Made by a program: the position numbers and the translations under genes | Notes under the pieces: model-generated | What the model was told of the DNA's origin: nothing | Database searches by the model: none | What the model saw: only the letters and a program-made list of their open reading frames with translations | Shown here: in pieces, positions 40,737-49,612 of the stretch | How positions within the stretch are numbered: the first letter of the stretch is position 1 | Layout: every line of letters starts with the position of its first letter | Source of the DNA: JAWXBR01 sp046595995 | GTDB lineage: Bacteria; Bacteroidota; Ignavibacteria; Kapaibacteriales; Kapaibacteriaceae | Reading direction: 5' to 3' | Length of the DNA stretch: 64,000 nucleotides | Assembly (NCBI GenBank): GCA_046595995.1 | Contig: JBKJNB010000148.1 | Span: 1-64,000, forward strand

Positions 40737-42695
40737 TCACCGGAGCATTGGAATTGTCACGAGCGCAATGAGGGTAATAATACCCGCCATCATAAGCAGT
40801 GCATAATTCTGTGCAACCCCGCCCTGCAAACGTCGCAGATTCTCCGCTGTAAAGCCAACCACTTTTGCCGAACCGTTTACAACGCCATCGATGATGGCCA
40901 TATCGACGACAGTCCAAAGACCACGCGATAACCCGACGATTGGCGCAACGATTACGAAGTGATAGACCTCATCAATGTAGTATTTATTCCAAAGCAGCTT
41001 GTAAATGCCGGACATCTTCGCACCCAGTATTCGACCGCGTTCAGTGCCCTTGCCATAGATACTCTGTGCGAGGAGAATGCCGAAAACGGCAATGCACACG
41101 CTTATCGTCATCAACATGATTTCGAACGATGCACTCGGTGCGGTGTGCTGTGCAAGCAGCCCTTGGCCGGTCTTGAACACAGGTTCGAGCCATGACTCGA
41201 GCAAATTCGGAATGTGCATTACATGACCAAGCACGTGCGGTACACCGAGGAAGCCACCGAACACAGACAGGACTGCCAGAATAATAAGTGGAATCGTCAT
41301 CGTTGCCGGCGACTCGTGCGGATGTATGTGGTGATGATCGAAGCGCTCTTGACCGTTGAACGTCAGCGACGTTAAGCGCCACATATAAAACGCGGTACAG
41401 AATGCAGCGAAGGCACCGAGAGCCCACAGTATGGGGCTGCCATTGAGCCATGCATACAGCAGTATTTCATCTTTCGAGAAGAAGCCTGCGAAGAACGGGA
41501 TACCTGAGATGGCAAGAGTACCAATGAGGAACGTCTTGTACGTTATGGGCATGTACTTCTTGAGTCCGCCCATCTTCTGAATGTCCTGCTCATTGTGCAT
41601 ACCGTGAATCACCGACCCCGCACCGAGGAACAACAGCGCTTTAAAAAACGCGTGTGTCATAACGTGAAACACACCCGCTGTAAATGCGCCAACACCAAGT
41701 GCTGTGAACATGAAGCCAAGTTGTGATACGGTTGAGTACGCAAGGACTTTCTTGATATCGTTCTGTACAATGCCGATTGTGCCAGCAATGAGTGCTGTCG
41801 CAATACCGACTCCGGCAACAACAGCCATTGTTGTGGGCGAGAGAGCAAACAATACGTTCGAGCGTGCGATTAGGAAGATGCCCGAGGTCACCATCGTTGC
41901 AGCGTGAATCAAAGCAGACACCGGAGTCGGACCCGCCATAGCGTCGGGGAGCCAGACGCCAAGCGGTATCTGAGCGCTCTTGCCCACGCAGCCGAGGAAG
42001 AGTAACAGCGTAACCGTCGTGACGAGTGTATCGCCCTGCGCCCATACCGTTGTTGCCTGACCACTGATCGTGACGTAGTCTAGCGTGCCAAAGACATTAA
42101 ACAACATGAACATCGCCAGTAACACACCGAAGTCGCCGATACGGTTCACGATAAATGCCTTCTTAGCAGCATCACCCGTCCACGTAATCTTCGTGCCTTC
42201 GAACTTGCGGTCGTACCAAAAACCGATTAACAGATATGACGCCAGGCCAACACCTTCCCACCCAAGAAACGTGAGTAGGAAATTGCTGGCGAGCACCAGG
42301 TTCAACATCATGAACACGAAGAGATTTAGGTAGGCAAAGAAACGCGGAAAGCTTCTGTCGCCATGCATGTATCCTATCGAGTAGACGTGGATGAGGAAGC
42401 CCACGCCTGTGATAATCAGCGTGAAAAGAATTGACAGTTGATCGATCTGGTAGGCTATGTCGACGGAGAAATTCCCCGTTGCAATCCACGAGTAAAGCGT
42501 TACGATATACGTACGATGCTCGGGGTCAGCGTTCACGAGCTGCATGAAAGCAGCTACCGCTACTCCAAACGATGCCAGGATGGCACCGCTGCCAATAATG
42601 CCGATAAGTTTTTCATTGGCAATGCGTTTGCCAAAGAGTCCGATAATCAAAAATCCGACGAGTGGAAAGAGCAGTATCAGCGCTGCGTAGTTCAT
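40737..42695 (-). CDS. nuoL: NADH-quinone oxidoreductase subunit L
   Basis: 652 residues, about 16 membrane segments. NuoL signatures: FLGWEGVGLASYLLIGFW, GDFGVLLAMF, AMAGPTPVSALIHAATMVTSG, MTHAFFKALLFLGAGSVIHGMHNEQDIQKMGG and FFSKDEILL; the C-terminal amphipathic connecting helix region and last helix are present (about 540-652), which favours true complex I NuoL over shorter MrpA/DabB relatives. It pumps protons in the inner membrane. It is oddly alone: upstream is an amidotransferase gene (ATGA overlap), downstream are thioredoxin-like genes, and no other nuo gene is in the window. Confidence 0.93.
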   Translation of the reverse strand: MNYAALILLFPLVGFLIIGLFGKRIANEKLIGIIGSGAILASFGVAVAAFMQLVNADPEHRTYIVTLYSWIATGNFSVDIAYQIDQLSILFTLIITGVGFLIHVYSIGYMHGDRSFPRFFAYLNLFVFMMLNLVLASNFLLTFLGWEGVGLASYLLIGFWYDRKFEGTKITWTGDAAKKAFIVNRIGDFGVLLAMFMLFNVFGTLDYVTISGQATTVWAQGDTLVTTVTLLLFLGCVGKSAQIPLGVWLPDAMAGPTPVSALIHAATMVTSGIFLIARSNVLFALSPTTMAVVAGVGIATALIAGTIGIVQNDIKKVLAYSTVSQLGFMFTALGVGAFTAGVFHVMTHAFFKALLFLGAGSVIHGMHNEQDIQKMGGLKKYMPITYKTFLIGTLAISGIPFFAGFFSKDEILLYAWLNGSPILWALGAFAAFCTAFYMWRLTSLTFNGQERFDHHHIHPHESPATMTIPLIILAVLSVFGGFLGVPHVLGHVMHIPNLLESWLEPVFKTGQGLLAQHTAPSASFEIMLMTISVCIAVFGILLAQSIYGKGTERGRILGAKMSGIYKLLWNKYYIDEVYHFVIVAPIVGLSRGLWTVVDMAIIDGVVNGSAKVVGFTAENLRRLQGGVAQNYALLMMAGIITLIALVTIPMLR

Positions 42696-43600
42696 CCGAG
42701 TTCCGTAGCTATGGATTCAAAATCCAGTTTCTCAATACCCATTTCAACATGATGAAAATGGATACGCATTGTTTCGTCTACAACCATCATGCTATTGCGT
42801 TCTACTTTCATCCAGTCTGACCTGCGCGCCGTGAACGGTTCTGATGCAACAACAATAGCGCTTGGCTTCCCATGTGTTGGTTCCATCGCACAAACATCGG
42901 CACGGCAGTGATACTCTCGACCATGCATGTAGTATAATGAAGCAGGCTGCACATTCGGGTTCGTGGTATAACGTACGACAATAAGACTCGTGCCATTCGT
43001 AACTGCCAGGTTCAAATACGAGTGAGCACGCACATCAGCTTCGATAAGAAGCGTACTCAGGTCCTCGAACATCTTGCGCATTGCATGCACCATCTCTTCG
43101 CACGTAACATGTCCGTGCGGATCGCTAATGTGGTTCAGGAACAGACCAAACATATGCTCGGAATCTGTTGAGCCCTGAATCGCATCGTATGCGGTATCGT
43201 TGAGGTGACGTAACAGGCGTCGACGAATCTGTTTGTAGCCGCCAAGAACACCGTTGTGCATGAACATCAACTGTCCACAGGCAAATGGGTGCGAGTTCAC
43301 TTCTTCTACAGTGAGACCAGGAGAGGCCGCGCGGACGTGGGCAAAAACACACGGCGAACTAATCTTGCGAGCCAGATGACGAAGATTTCCGTCGCTCCAT
43401 GCGGGCTTGATACTTCGAAACACACACGGCTCATTGTCGAGCTGAGGCGCGTACCAACCGATGCCAAAGCCGTCGCCATTAACCGTAACCGACATTTCTC
43501 CGGCGTTTAGGCTCTGCGCCGTCACAAGGGAAAACTTCGGTTTGTAAAGAAGGTCGTCCGCCAGGATTGGCGGACCTATGTATGCAACAAAGCGGCACAT
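42692..43600 (-). CDS. Class II glutamine amidotransferase (YafJ/EgtC-like)
   Basis: 302 residues beginning MCRFVAYIGPP, with the N-terminal Cys nucleophile at position 2 after Met removal. Ntn-hydrolase motifs: GDGFGIGWY, VFAHVRAASPG, NSHPFACGQLMFMHNGVL, GSTDSEHMFGLFL. This is the stand-alone glutaminase-type family (DUF4072/GATase_4). The acceptor of the released ammonia is not known. Its stop overlaps the nuoL ATG as ATGA; the CADD-like gene is 26 bases upstream. Confidence 0.9.
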   Translation of the reverse strand: MCRFVAYIGPPILADDLLYKPKFSLVTAQSLNAGEMSVTVNGDGFGIGWYAPQLDNEPCVFRSIKPAWSDGNLRHLARKISSPCVFAHVRAASPGLTVEEVNSHPFACGQLMFMHNGVLGGYKQIRRRLLRHLNDTAYDAIQGSTDSEHMFGLFLNHISDPHGHVTCEEMVHAMRKMFEDLSTLLIEADVRAHSYLNLAVTNGTSLIVVRYTTNPNVQPASLYYMHGREYHCRADVCAMEPTHGKPSAIVVASEPFTARRSDWMKVERNSMMVVDETMRIHFHHVEMGIEKLDFESIATELG

Positions 43601-43626
43601 GTATTGGGAGTGTCCTTATGTCGCGG

Positions 43627-44322
43627 TCAATTCATCGACACCTTGTCGGTGTTGCACCATGTGGTGTACACACCGTCAAGCAGAAGATTAAACGCGTCGG
43701 CCGCCTCTCGGGCAGCATCGAGTGCGGTCTGCTTCTGCTCGTCACTCTTGCACATCTTGGCGAGTGCCTCACGCGTAACAGTGCGGTGAATTTCATCTGC
43801 GTGTTCGTGAACAGCAAAGAATTCCAGAGTCTGGCTTGCGTCAACGCCATACCACTTCTTCAGGCCTTCGATCTTGGTTGTTGAGATTTCAGGGATCTGT
43901 GATTCGTACGCGTATAGGGCGGCCATGCCTTCGGCTGGATTGTCGCGACGTGCAAGCTCTTTAAGGATGCTCACCGAAGCACGCGTGTGCGGCAAATAGC
44001 GACGACCCTTGATCTCTTCACGGTTTACGCCAAGGCCTTCTGCAAATCGTAGCCAGAGTTCGGGGTGGTTGTTCGGACCCTGTTCTTCTTCGACGAGGTT
44101 TTCTAGCAGCATCTGACGAATTTCCATGTCGTCACAATTCGAGTGTGTAGCGCTGACATACGTAGGGAATGCATGAACTTGGTGGTAGTACTCTTTGGCG
44201 TATTCGCGTAGCATCTCGAGTGTAAGCGCCCCTTCATTCCACATGATATAGAATGGGTGTTGGAGCATATGACGTTCGGTGACGATACCGTCCAAGCGAA
44301 CCAGAAACTCTTCAGTCGTCAT
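43627..44322 (-). CDS. CADD-like di-iron protein (folate/PABA pathway)
   Basis: 231 residues from MTTEEFLVRLDGIV; the longer in-frame reading would run into the promoter region. All-helical TenA/PqqC-like fold. The six metal ligands known from Chlamydia CADD can be lined up: Glu and His 7 apart in EEEQGPNNHPELW, Glu in AYESQIPE, and H-x3-D-x2-H in VHEHADEIH; tyrosines in HPFYIMW and EYYHQV correspond to the self-sacrificing region. CADD makes para-aminobenzoate from its own tyrosine, so this may replace PabABC, which is inference. Confidence 0.85.
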   Translation of the reverse strand: MTTEEFLVRLDGIVTERHMLQHPFYIMWNEGALTLEMLREYAKEYYHQVHAFPTYVSATHSNCDDMEIRQMLLENLVEEEQGPNNHPELWLRFAEGLGVNREEIKGRRYLPHTRASVSILKELARRDNPAEGMAALYAYESQIPEISTTKIEGLKKWYGVDASQTLEFFAVHEHADEIHRTVTREALAKMCKSDEQKQTALDAAREAADAFNLLLDGVYTTWCNTDKVSMN

Positions 44323-44364
44323 GGCATTTTCCGGGATGAGGGTGAGGGCGGGGGATAGGGAGGA

Positions 44365-44372
44365 CAAAGATA
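44365..44372 (-). promoter_or_regulatory. Putative -7 box for the CADD-like gene operon
   Basis: TATCTTTG on the minus strand matches TAnnTTTG, 43 bases before the CADD-like ATG. No TTTG at -33 is evident. The gap between the divergent genes (44323-44405) is 83 bases and otherwise G-rich on the plus strand. Confidence 0.4.
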
Positions 44373-44382
44373 GGTGTTTTCG

Positions 44383-44390
44383 TAAATTTG
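44383..44390 (+). promoter_or_regulatory. Putative -7 box for clpS
   Basis: TAAATTTG matches TAnnTTTG, 15 bases before the clpS ATG; the transcript leader would be very short. It lies only 10 bases from the oppositely oriented box, so the two promoters are nearly back to back. Confidence 0.4.
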
Positions 44391-44405
44391 TGGACGTTGA
44401 AACAC

Positions 44406-44699
44406 ATGATGACAGAAGCCCCATATCCGTTTGGCCAAGAAGACCCCGACTTCGACACAGAAGTGGCAATTGCCGCACCGGTCAGAGTCGTGCTTTTCAA
44501 TGACCAGGAACACTCATTTGATGAGGTAATTACGCAGATTGTAGTTGCCACAGGTTGCTCGTACACGCTTGCGGAAGTCTTGACATACGAGGTACACCAT
44601 ACTGGTAAAGCCATGGTCTTCGAAGGCGACCTGAACGACTGCCTGCGTGTGTCAACGGTGCTTGAGGAGATAAGCTTGCACACCCAGCTCGAATTCTAA
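44406..44699 (+). CDS. clpS: Clp protease adaptor ClpS
   Basis: 97 residues starting at MMTEAPYPFGQED. The ClpS fold is evident in VRVVLFNDQEHSFDEVITQIVVATGCSY (the NDxxH/SF segment binding ClpA or ClpC), HHTGKAMVFEGDLNDC and the terminal LEF. ClpS delivers N-degron substrates to the Clp protease. A single gene on the plus strand; its stop overlaps the convergent TPR gene stop by 4 bases (44696-44699). Confidence 0.92.
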   Translation: MMTEAPYPFGQEDPDFDTEVAIAAPVRVVLFNDQEHSFDEVITQIVVATGCSYTLAEVLTYEVHHTGKAMVFEGDLNDCLRVSTVLEEISLHTQLEF

Positions 44700-46810
44700 G
44701 GCTTCGGGGTTGTAGGCACAGGTTGCGGAATTGCCGTAGAATCGGAGCCCCGCCCACCCGGCGGTTGGCCAGGCATCTGTCCTGGAAGCCCCTTACCAGG
44801 GTTGAAACCCGGCATGGACGGCAGATTCAGTCCAGGGATGTTGTTCAGCCCGGGAGCATTCATCTGCAATGCGTCTTCGTTTTGCTTCAGCAGCTGCTGA
44901 ATGGCGTCTAGCTCGCCAGCTTTCCCACGCTTGTAAAGCTCGTCATCTAAATCTCTGAGTAACAGCGAATCGGCAACCTCAACGCCATTACGCTTCGCGA
45001 GCGCGTACTCTACGCTAGGCCGAACATCTTTAGCATACGCTGAGCGTGGATATTTCTCTACAAGCTGTTCATAGTAAAACAGGGCACTGTCGTTGTTTGC
45101 AAGGTCACGTTCAAACATCCAGCCCAATGCGTACAAAGCTTTAGGCGCCATTTCGCTAGCACCGTGATTAGCAACGATTGCGAGATACTGCCTTGAAGCG
45201 TAGTTGTAGTCTTTTATGCGACGGAAACTGTTCCCAGATCGGTAGAGCTCGGCTGCATCGTCGATCTGAGCATCCTGACTGAAGCCCAACGACGAGAAGG
45301 CTTCGCGTGCTACTTCTGTCTTCGGATATTTTTCTGTGATTACTGCCAACAACGAATCTGCGGCGTCGGGTCTGTTCTGTCTCAACAGTCGCGCTTGCGC
45401 ATACAAATAACGTCCGCGGTCGCCGTCATCAATGGCCGAGCTGTCGTGTGCAAAGCGAAAATACATTAGTGCCGAATCGAGATTACCCATCTGTTCGTGA
45501 ACTCGACCCAGAGTGTAGACCTCGCGTGCGCGCTGGCGCTGTATCGAGTCGACGAGGATTGACTTCTCTGGAATGACTGCGCGAAGACCGGCGATTTTGT
45601 GATGCTGGTCTTCCCATTGCTTGATAAGCGTGAAGTACTTGTTGGCAACTTCATACACAGGAGTACGCACAACTTTTGCTTTAGCGAAATACTTCAAGGC
45701 CTCTTCGTACTTCGCCTGCTTGTAAAGACTCATGGCCTTCTGAAAAGCTTGCGCCATTAGCTCTGGACGTCCTACAAAACTTGTGTCGGCTTTTTTTTCC
45801 TGTGCAATGAGCGCTGGGTCGTTCTTGTCTGTCGTGCGTTGACGGTCGAGCGAGATGCGCTCTGCGGCAATAAAGCTTGCCCAGTCGTCGAAGTTGCGAC
45901 TCTTTTCGAGTGACGAGAACAGAGCATCGGCTTCGTTAAAGCGCTGCAGTCGCGCTAAGGCGGCACCACGATATAGCGTTGCCTCGAACTGCCCAAGAGG
46001 ATCGGGCGTGAATTCAAAGACCTTATTGAACTGCTCCTCTGCGACCTTCCAGTTGCCAAGCCGATAGTAAACAGAGGCAAGATCAACTTGCCACTTCGCA
46101 CGTTGCAAGTCATCTTCGCTCTGCGCAATCGCCTGCTTATATGGCTGAACTGCCTTCTCTACGTCGCCCATTTCGAGTTCGATCTCTGCCTGAATGCGGA
46201 AGGCTTCACTAAGAATGTCGTAGCGGTCTTTGTACCACGCAACATCGATTGATTTTGACAGCGCCTGTTTGCCTTGCGAAATCTTGCGCTGCAGGAGATA
46301 GTCCTTTGCGAGCAGAAGATGCACGTCGGGCGAAAGATCTCCGTCGGGAAATTTCTCGACTGCCTCGAGGCACTTCTGCTGAGAGGCCACCCACTCCTGA
46401 CGGAAGAAGTAGCTCTTCGCCATGAGGAAGAGTGTGCCCTCTACGTAGTTCGACTTTGGGTGGTTCGCAAGAACTTTCGAGCCCTTTATTAGAATCGAAT
46501 CGACCTTTGTAGCAACGGGTTGAAGCTTGGTCTTCTCGATAATGAACACCCTCAGGAAGTTCATCATGCCGGCACCGGCGGCAGCTGCCGTCGTCTCACG
46601 CTCGACGCCTTCGATAGGCTGTACTAGAAGACGCGGCTTCGCCTTTTTGTTCTCGTCTTGAAAAACAAACTCATCCTCAACCTCCGACATAATGCGCTTG
46701 GCATTGTAGTACGTGTTGAAGAACGTGGTCTGGTTGTCGTACCACGAGCACGCTGTCGTGAGTAACAACACGATGACGATAAGGGGCGATATAAAGGGAC
46801 GAGATTTCAA
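44696..46810 (-). CDS. TPR lipoprotein, possibly PorW/SprE-like
   Basis: 704 residues from a TTG start at 46810 (no in-frame ATG follows the upstream stop). Lipobox LTTAC, then SWYDNQTTFFNTYYNAKRIM, a surface reminiscent of type IX secretion PorW/SprE lipoproteins, although identity could not be tested. About 100-640 consists of many tetratricopeptide-like helical pairs (for example WQVDLASVYYRLGNWKVAEE, LMYFRFAHDSSAIDDGDRGR). The C-terminus is Pro/Gly-rich. It begins in the second unit of a 28-bp imperfect duplication whose first unit holds the stop of the M61 peptidase. Confidence 0.75.
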   Translation of the reverse strand: MKSRPFISPLIVIVLLLTTACSWYDNQTTFFNTYYNAKRIMSEVEDEFVFQDENKKAKPRLLVQPIEGVERETTAAAAGAGMMNFLRVFIIEKTKLQPVATKVDSILIKGSKVLANHPKSNYVEGTLFLMAKSYFFRQEWVASQQKCLEAVEKFPDGDLSPDVHLLLAKDYLLQRKISQGKQALSKSIDVAWYKDRYDILSEAFRIQAEIELEMGDVEKAVQPYKQAIAQSEDDLQRAKWQVDLASVYYRLGNWKVAEEQFNKVFEFTPDPLGQFEATLYRGAALARLQRFNEADALFSSLEKSRNFDDWASFIAAERISLDRQRTTDKNDPALIAQEKKADTSFVGRPELMAQAFQKAMSLYKQAKYEEALKYFAKAKVVRTPVYEVANKYFTLIKQWEDQHHKIAGLRAVIPEKSILVDSIQRQRAREVYTLGRVHEQMGNLDSALMYFRFAHDSSAIDDGDRGRYLYAQARLLRQNRPDAADSLLAVITEKYPKTEVAREAFSSLGFSQDAQIDDAAELYRSGNSFRRIKDYNYASRQYLAIVANHGASEMAPKALYALGWMFERDLANNDSALFYYEQLVEKYPRSAYAKDVRPSVEYALAKRNGVEVADSLLLRDLDDELYKRGKAGELDAIQQLLKQNEDALQMNAPGLNNIPGLNLPSMPGFNPGKGLPGQMPGQPPGGRGSDSTAIPQPVPTTPKP

Positions 46811-46852
46811 AGAGATCGTTTTAAGGACAAGATTTCAGAGTGTTCGTTTTAA
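46797..46852. repeat. 28-bp imperfect tandem duplication at the M61/TPR junction
   Basis: Copies 46797-46824 and 46825-46852 match at 24 of 28 positions by eye. In the minus direction the first copy carries the TGA stop of the peptidase gene and the second carries the TTG start of the TPR gene at the equivalent place. Confidence 0.8.
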
Positions 46853-48694
46853 CCAGACCGAGCGCATTGCACGTTGACGTTCATTGGGACTTTCTACCGA
46901 TTCGACTGCGTATGTCTTCATGTCTATGGGGTTCAGTGTTGCTGTGAACACAAGTCCATCCGTTTGTGCCGTAATCGATACTTGCGAGTTACCGGTGGAC
47001 TGAAGGACTTGATCCATGTGAGCCACGCTGGTTAACCGCAAACCACTCACAGCGAGAATTTCATCGTCGATGCCAAAGCCGGCTGTCTGTGCCGGCGAAC
47101 CATCCTCAATGGCGCGAACGACAATCTTGCCGCTGACGTCGGAACACGTGAAGCCGATAAACACTGGTGAGGGGACAGAGGCAAATGCACGATTCTCCCC
47201 GAAGGTTATTGCGTCCCGTCGAGCTGGCTTTTCCTGAAGGCGCAAACCCAGGGGCTTCAGCACTTCGTCGAAGGGTAGTTCCTGCGTCGTGTCGAGCCAC
47301 GACATCATTCTCTCACGCAGTTGTGTACCCGTGGCACGCTCGAGTAACGCAATGGCCTCATTTTCTGTGAGCCCCTTTTCTGGAGACCCTTGATAGTGCT
47401 CCCAAAGAGCCTTGAGTCCGTGGTCTAAACTGAACTTGCCATCAGTATGGTCGATAATGTACATGTCGAGCAGCATGCACACGATGCCGCCCTTTAGGTA
47501 GTACGATGGGAATCGGTTGTTGGCATCTGGACTTTGCATGTAGAGCTTCACCCATGCGAGATACGAGCTGTCGCGAACGGACATGGCGTTTCTGCCTGGC
47601 ACTCGCATGAGGCGAGTTACATGTTCGTTGGAAAGCACACCCAAGTATTCCGCCTCTGTATGAAAGCCGCAACGAAAAGCAATCAAGTCGTCGTAGTACG
47701 AAGTAAGGCCTTCGACCAGCCATAACATTGTCGTGTACTGTTCGCGTGTGTAGTCGAAGGGGCCGAGTTCAAGGGGGCGAATGCGTTTTACATTCCACAA
47801 GTGGAAGTATTCGTGGCAGAGCAATGCGAGCAAGTCTTTGGCGCGAGCTTTGTCGAGTAGAGCTGCAGGGTCGGCTGCATTCACTGATGATCGTGCGTGT
47901 TCGAGTCCACCAGAGGCACCTGGAAAAACATGCAGGATAAATACATACCGATCATAAGGTACACCACCGAACATGTCGGCCTCGACATCAACGATGCGTT
48001 CAACCTGACGAGCAAGCCAGTCGATGTCGATGTTCTGGTTGCTCACTACCGCCAGTTCATGCTTCGCACCCTTACGATCGAACGTAACTACGCGATGATT
48101 GCCAATCTCGATAGGTGAATCGACGAGAATGTCATAATTCAACGCTCCGAGTAGAAGTCCAGGTCTTGGCTGACCTTCACGCAGCACTCGCGAGAGCTGC
48201 GTGCTCGCCTGAGGCCACTGTTGTGTGTCGTGGTGCAGAAGGACGTGATGAATTTCATCTGTACGTCCTTCGATGTACATGCATGTGGCAGCGGGCACGA
48301 TGAATGCGTGGTTGCGATTGATATGATTGGTACGAACCGTTCGCTCATAGCCATACACGAGATAAGAGACCTCAATTTCTTCTGCGCCATCGGTTTCAAC
48401 AACCATTGCTGCTTTATCGCGCCAACGGAATCGCGCGGCCGTCGAAGTGCCTTTTTTTATTGTAGCTACCTTGACGTTGCCTTGGTAGCCGATGTAGTCG
48501 CGAATCTTATACGAGCCGGGAGTCCATGAGGGCATGACGAGTACAATCTCCGAGCCCCTCACTTTCGTAACGAGCATACGCACACTAACGATGTGTTGAG
48601 CAGCCCGCTCGAACCTCAGCTCGTAGACAATGTCTGCCGTCGTACCAAGTATTTGGTCGTCGCGCTGTTCAATGGAATACGCTGCGGCCATCAT
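46835..48694 (-). CDS. M61-family glycyl aminopeptidase with PDZ domain
   Basis: 619 residues. N-terminal beta domain (about 1-180) with WTPGSYKIRDY, catalytic thermolysin-like domain with zinc motif HEYFHLWNVKRIRP (HEXXH, about residue 295) and a downstream acidic ligand in LWLVEGLTSYYDDL, then a PDZ domain (about 505-590) with DGSPAQTAGFGIDDEILAVSG. No signal peptide is visible. M61 enzymes trim N-terminal Gly/Ala from peptides. Its ATG overlaps the J-domain-like gene stop (ATGA). Confidence 0.92.
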   Translation of the reverse strand: MMAAAYSIEQRDDQILGTTADIVYELRFERAAQHIVSVRMLVTKVRGSEIVLVMPSWTPGSYKIRDYIGYQGNVKVATIKKGTSTAARFRWRDKAAMVVETDGAEEIEVSYLVYGYERTVRTNHINRNHAFIVPAATCMYIEGRTDEIHHVLLHHDTQQWPQASTQLSRVLREGQPRPGLLLGALNYDILVDSPIEIGNHRVVTFDRKGAKHELAVVSNQNIDIDWLARQVERIVDVEADMFGGVPYDRYVFILHVFPGASGGLEHARSSVNAADPAALLDKARAKDLLALLCHEYFHLWNVKRIRPLELGPFDYTREQYTTMLWLVEGLTSYYDDLIAFRCGFHTEAEYLGVLSNEHVTRLMRVPGRNAMSVRDSSYLAWVKLYMQSPDANNRFPSYYLKGGIVCMLLDMYIIDHTDGKFSLDHGLKALWEHYQGSPEKGLTENEAIALLERATGTQLRERMMSWLDTTQELPFDEVLKPLGLRLQEKPARRDAITFGENRAFASVPSPVFIGFTCSDVSGKIVVRAIEDGSPAQTAGFGIDDEILAVSGLRLTSVAHMDQVLQSTGNSQVSITAQTDGLVFTATLNPIDMKTYAVESVESPNERQRAMRSVWLKRTL

Positions 48695-49605
48695 CTTGCT
48701 CCAAAGTAGGTGTTGTCCATAAAATCATCTTCGAAGTCTTTATCAGAACCTGGTACGGGCGTATGCAATGGCACATCCGATTTCGCAAGGTCAATGTATA
48801 GATGTCGATGTTGCTCCAGTTCTTTATGCTTCAACTCCACGGCACGCTCGAGGTCGTCTTTGTGCCCTATACGCCAGGCCTCATTGTCGAGCTCAGTGGC
48901 AATCGAAAACGGCTCTTGAGACTGCAATCTCGACAATCGTCGCCTCTCAATGCGCAGACGTGTTTCAAGGGATGCCACTTCCGCCTGAAGTCGCTCGATT
49001 GATCCTTCGCTGCTTAACGCGTCATCCGCACCATGCATGGTTGCAAGTAACGATCGCAGTCGAGACCCATTTCGTCTGCGATATGCCTCTTGTACGCGAT
49101 CCCAGTCGCGTCTTCGCTCGACATCTTCACCAACTACATCTGGGTGTAAGCGTTTTGCCAAGGTCCTGTACATCGTAGCAAGCTCTGCGTCGTCCGACGC
49201 ATTGCCGTATTCCCCCGCCGATGCTTCACGGCGCTCGCGGTCTAATCGCGACACCTCTCGCAGACGCTGGTACATTCGTTCGTATTCCTTGTCTACGACC
49301 TTATTTACCAAGACGACTATTTCGGGTGTGATTGTCTCCCCGCGAGCCACTTTAATGCTAAGTAGCTCGACTCGACGAAACAGCTCGGCACACGCAAGTG
49401 TTAGTTGCTGCCGTTTGCGTTCAATGGCGCCAAAGTTCACGTCGTAGATATGCATTAGCCGTACGTGTTCTTCGGACGTCAGTCTCACATGCTCCTCTAC
49501 CGTGCTCTTGAGATTTGCACGCAGATTCACACATCGCGTGCGGAGGTGCTCTACTTCGGGATGAGTGTTCGGGTGCAATTCGGGATGAGTGTTCGGGTGC
49601 AACAC
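48691..49605 (-). CDS. Coiled-coil protein with a J-domain-like segment
   Basis: 304 residues from a GTG start at 49605. After the duplicated LHPNTHPE N-terminus comes a long helical region with a second short repeat (EEHVRLTSEEHVRLMH). A J-domain-like helix pair in the middle contains LATMYRTLAKRLHPDVVGED with the HPD tripeptide and VQEAYRRRNG, then coiled coil (ERLQAEVASLETRLRIERRRLSRLQ). No zinc finger or Gly/Phe region. It may recruit an Hsp70, which is inference. Gene is tightly packed between batA-like and M61 genes. Confidence 0.65.
   Translation of the reverse strand: MLHPNTHPELHPNTHPEVEHLRTRCVNLRANLKSTVEEHVRLTSEEHVRLMHIYDVNFGAIERKRQQLTLACAELFRRVELLSIKVARGETITPEIVVLVNKVVDKEYERMYQRLREVSRLDRERREASAGEYGNASDDAELATMYRTLAKRLHPDVVGEDVERRRDWDRVQEAYRRRNGSRLRSLLATMHGADDALSSEGSIERLQAEVASLETRLRIERRRLSRLQSQEPFSIATELDNEAWRIGHKDDLERAVELKHKELEQHRHLYIDLAKSDVPLHTPVPGSDKDFEDDFMDNTYFGAR
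49555..49602. repeat. Two perfect 24-bp tandem units at the J-domain-like gene start
   Basis: Units 49555-49578 and 49579-49602 are identical and encode LHPNTHPE twice directly after the GTG start on the minus strand. In frame. Confidence 0.95.
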
Positions 49606-49612
49606 AAGTATG

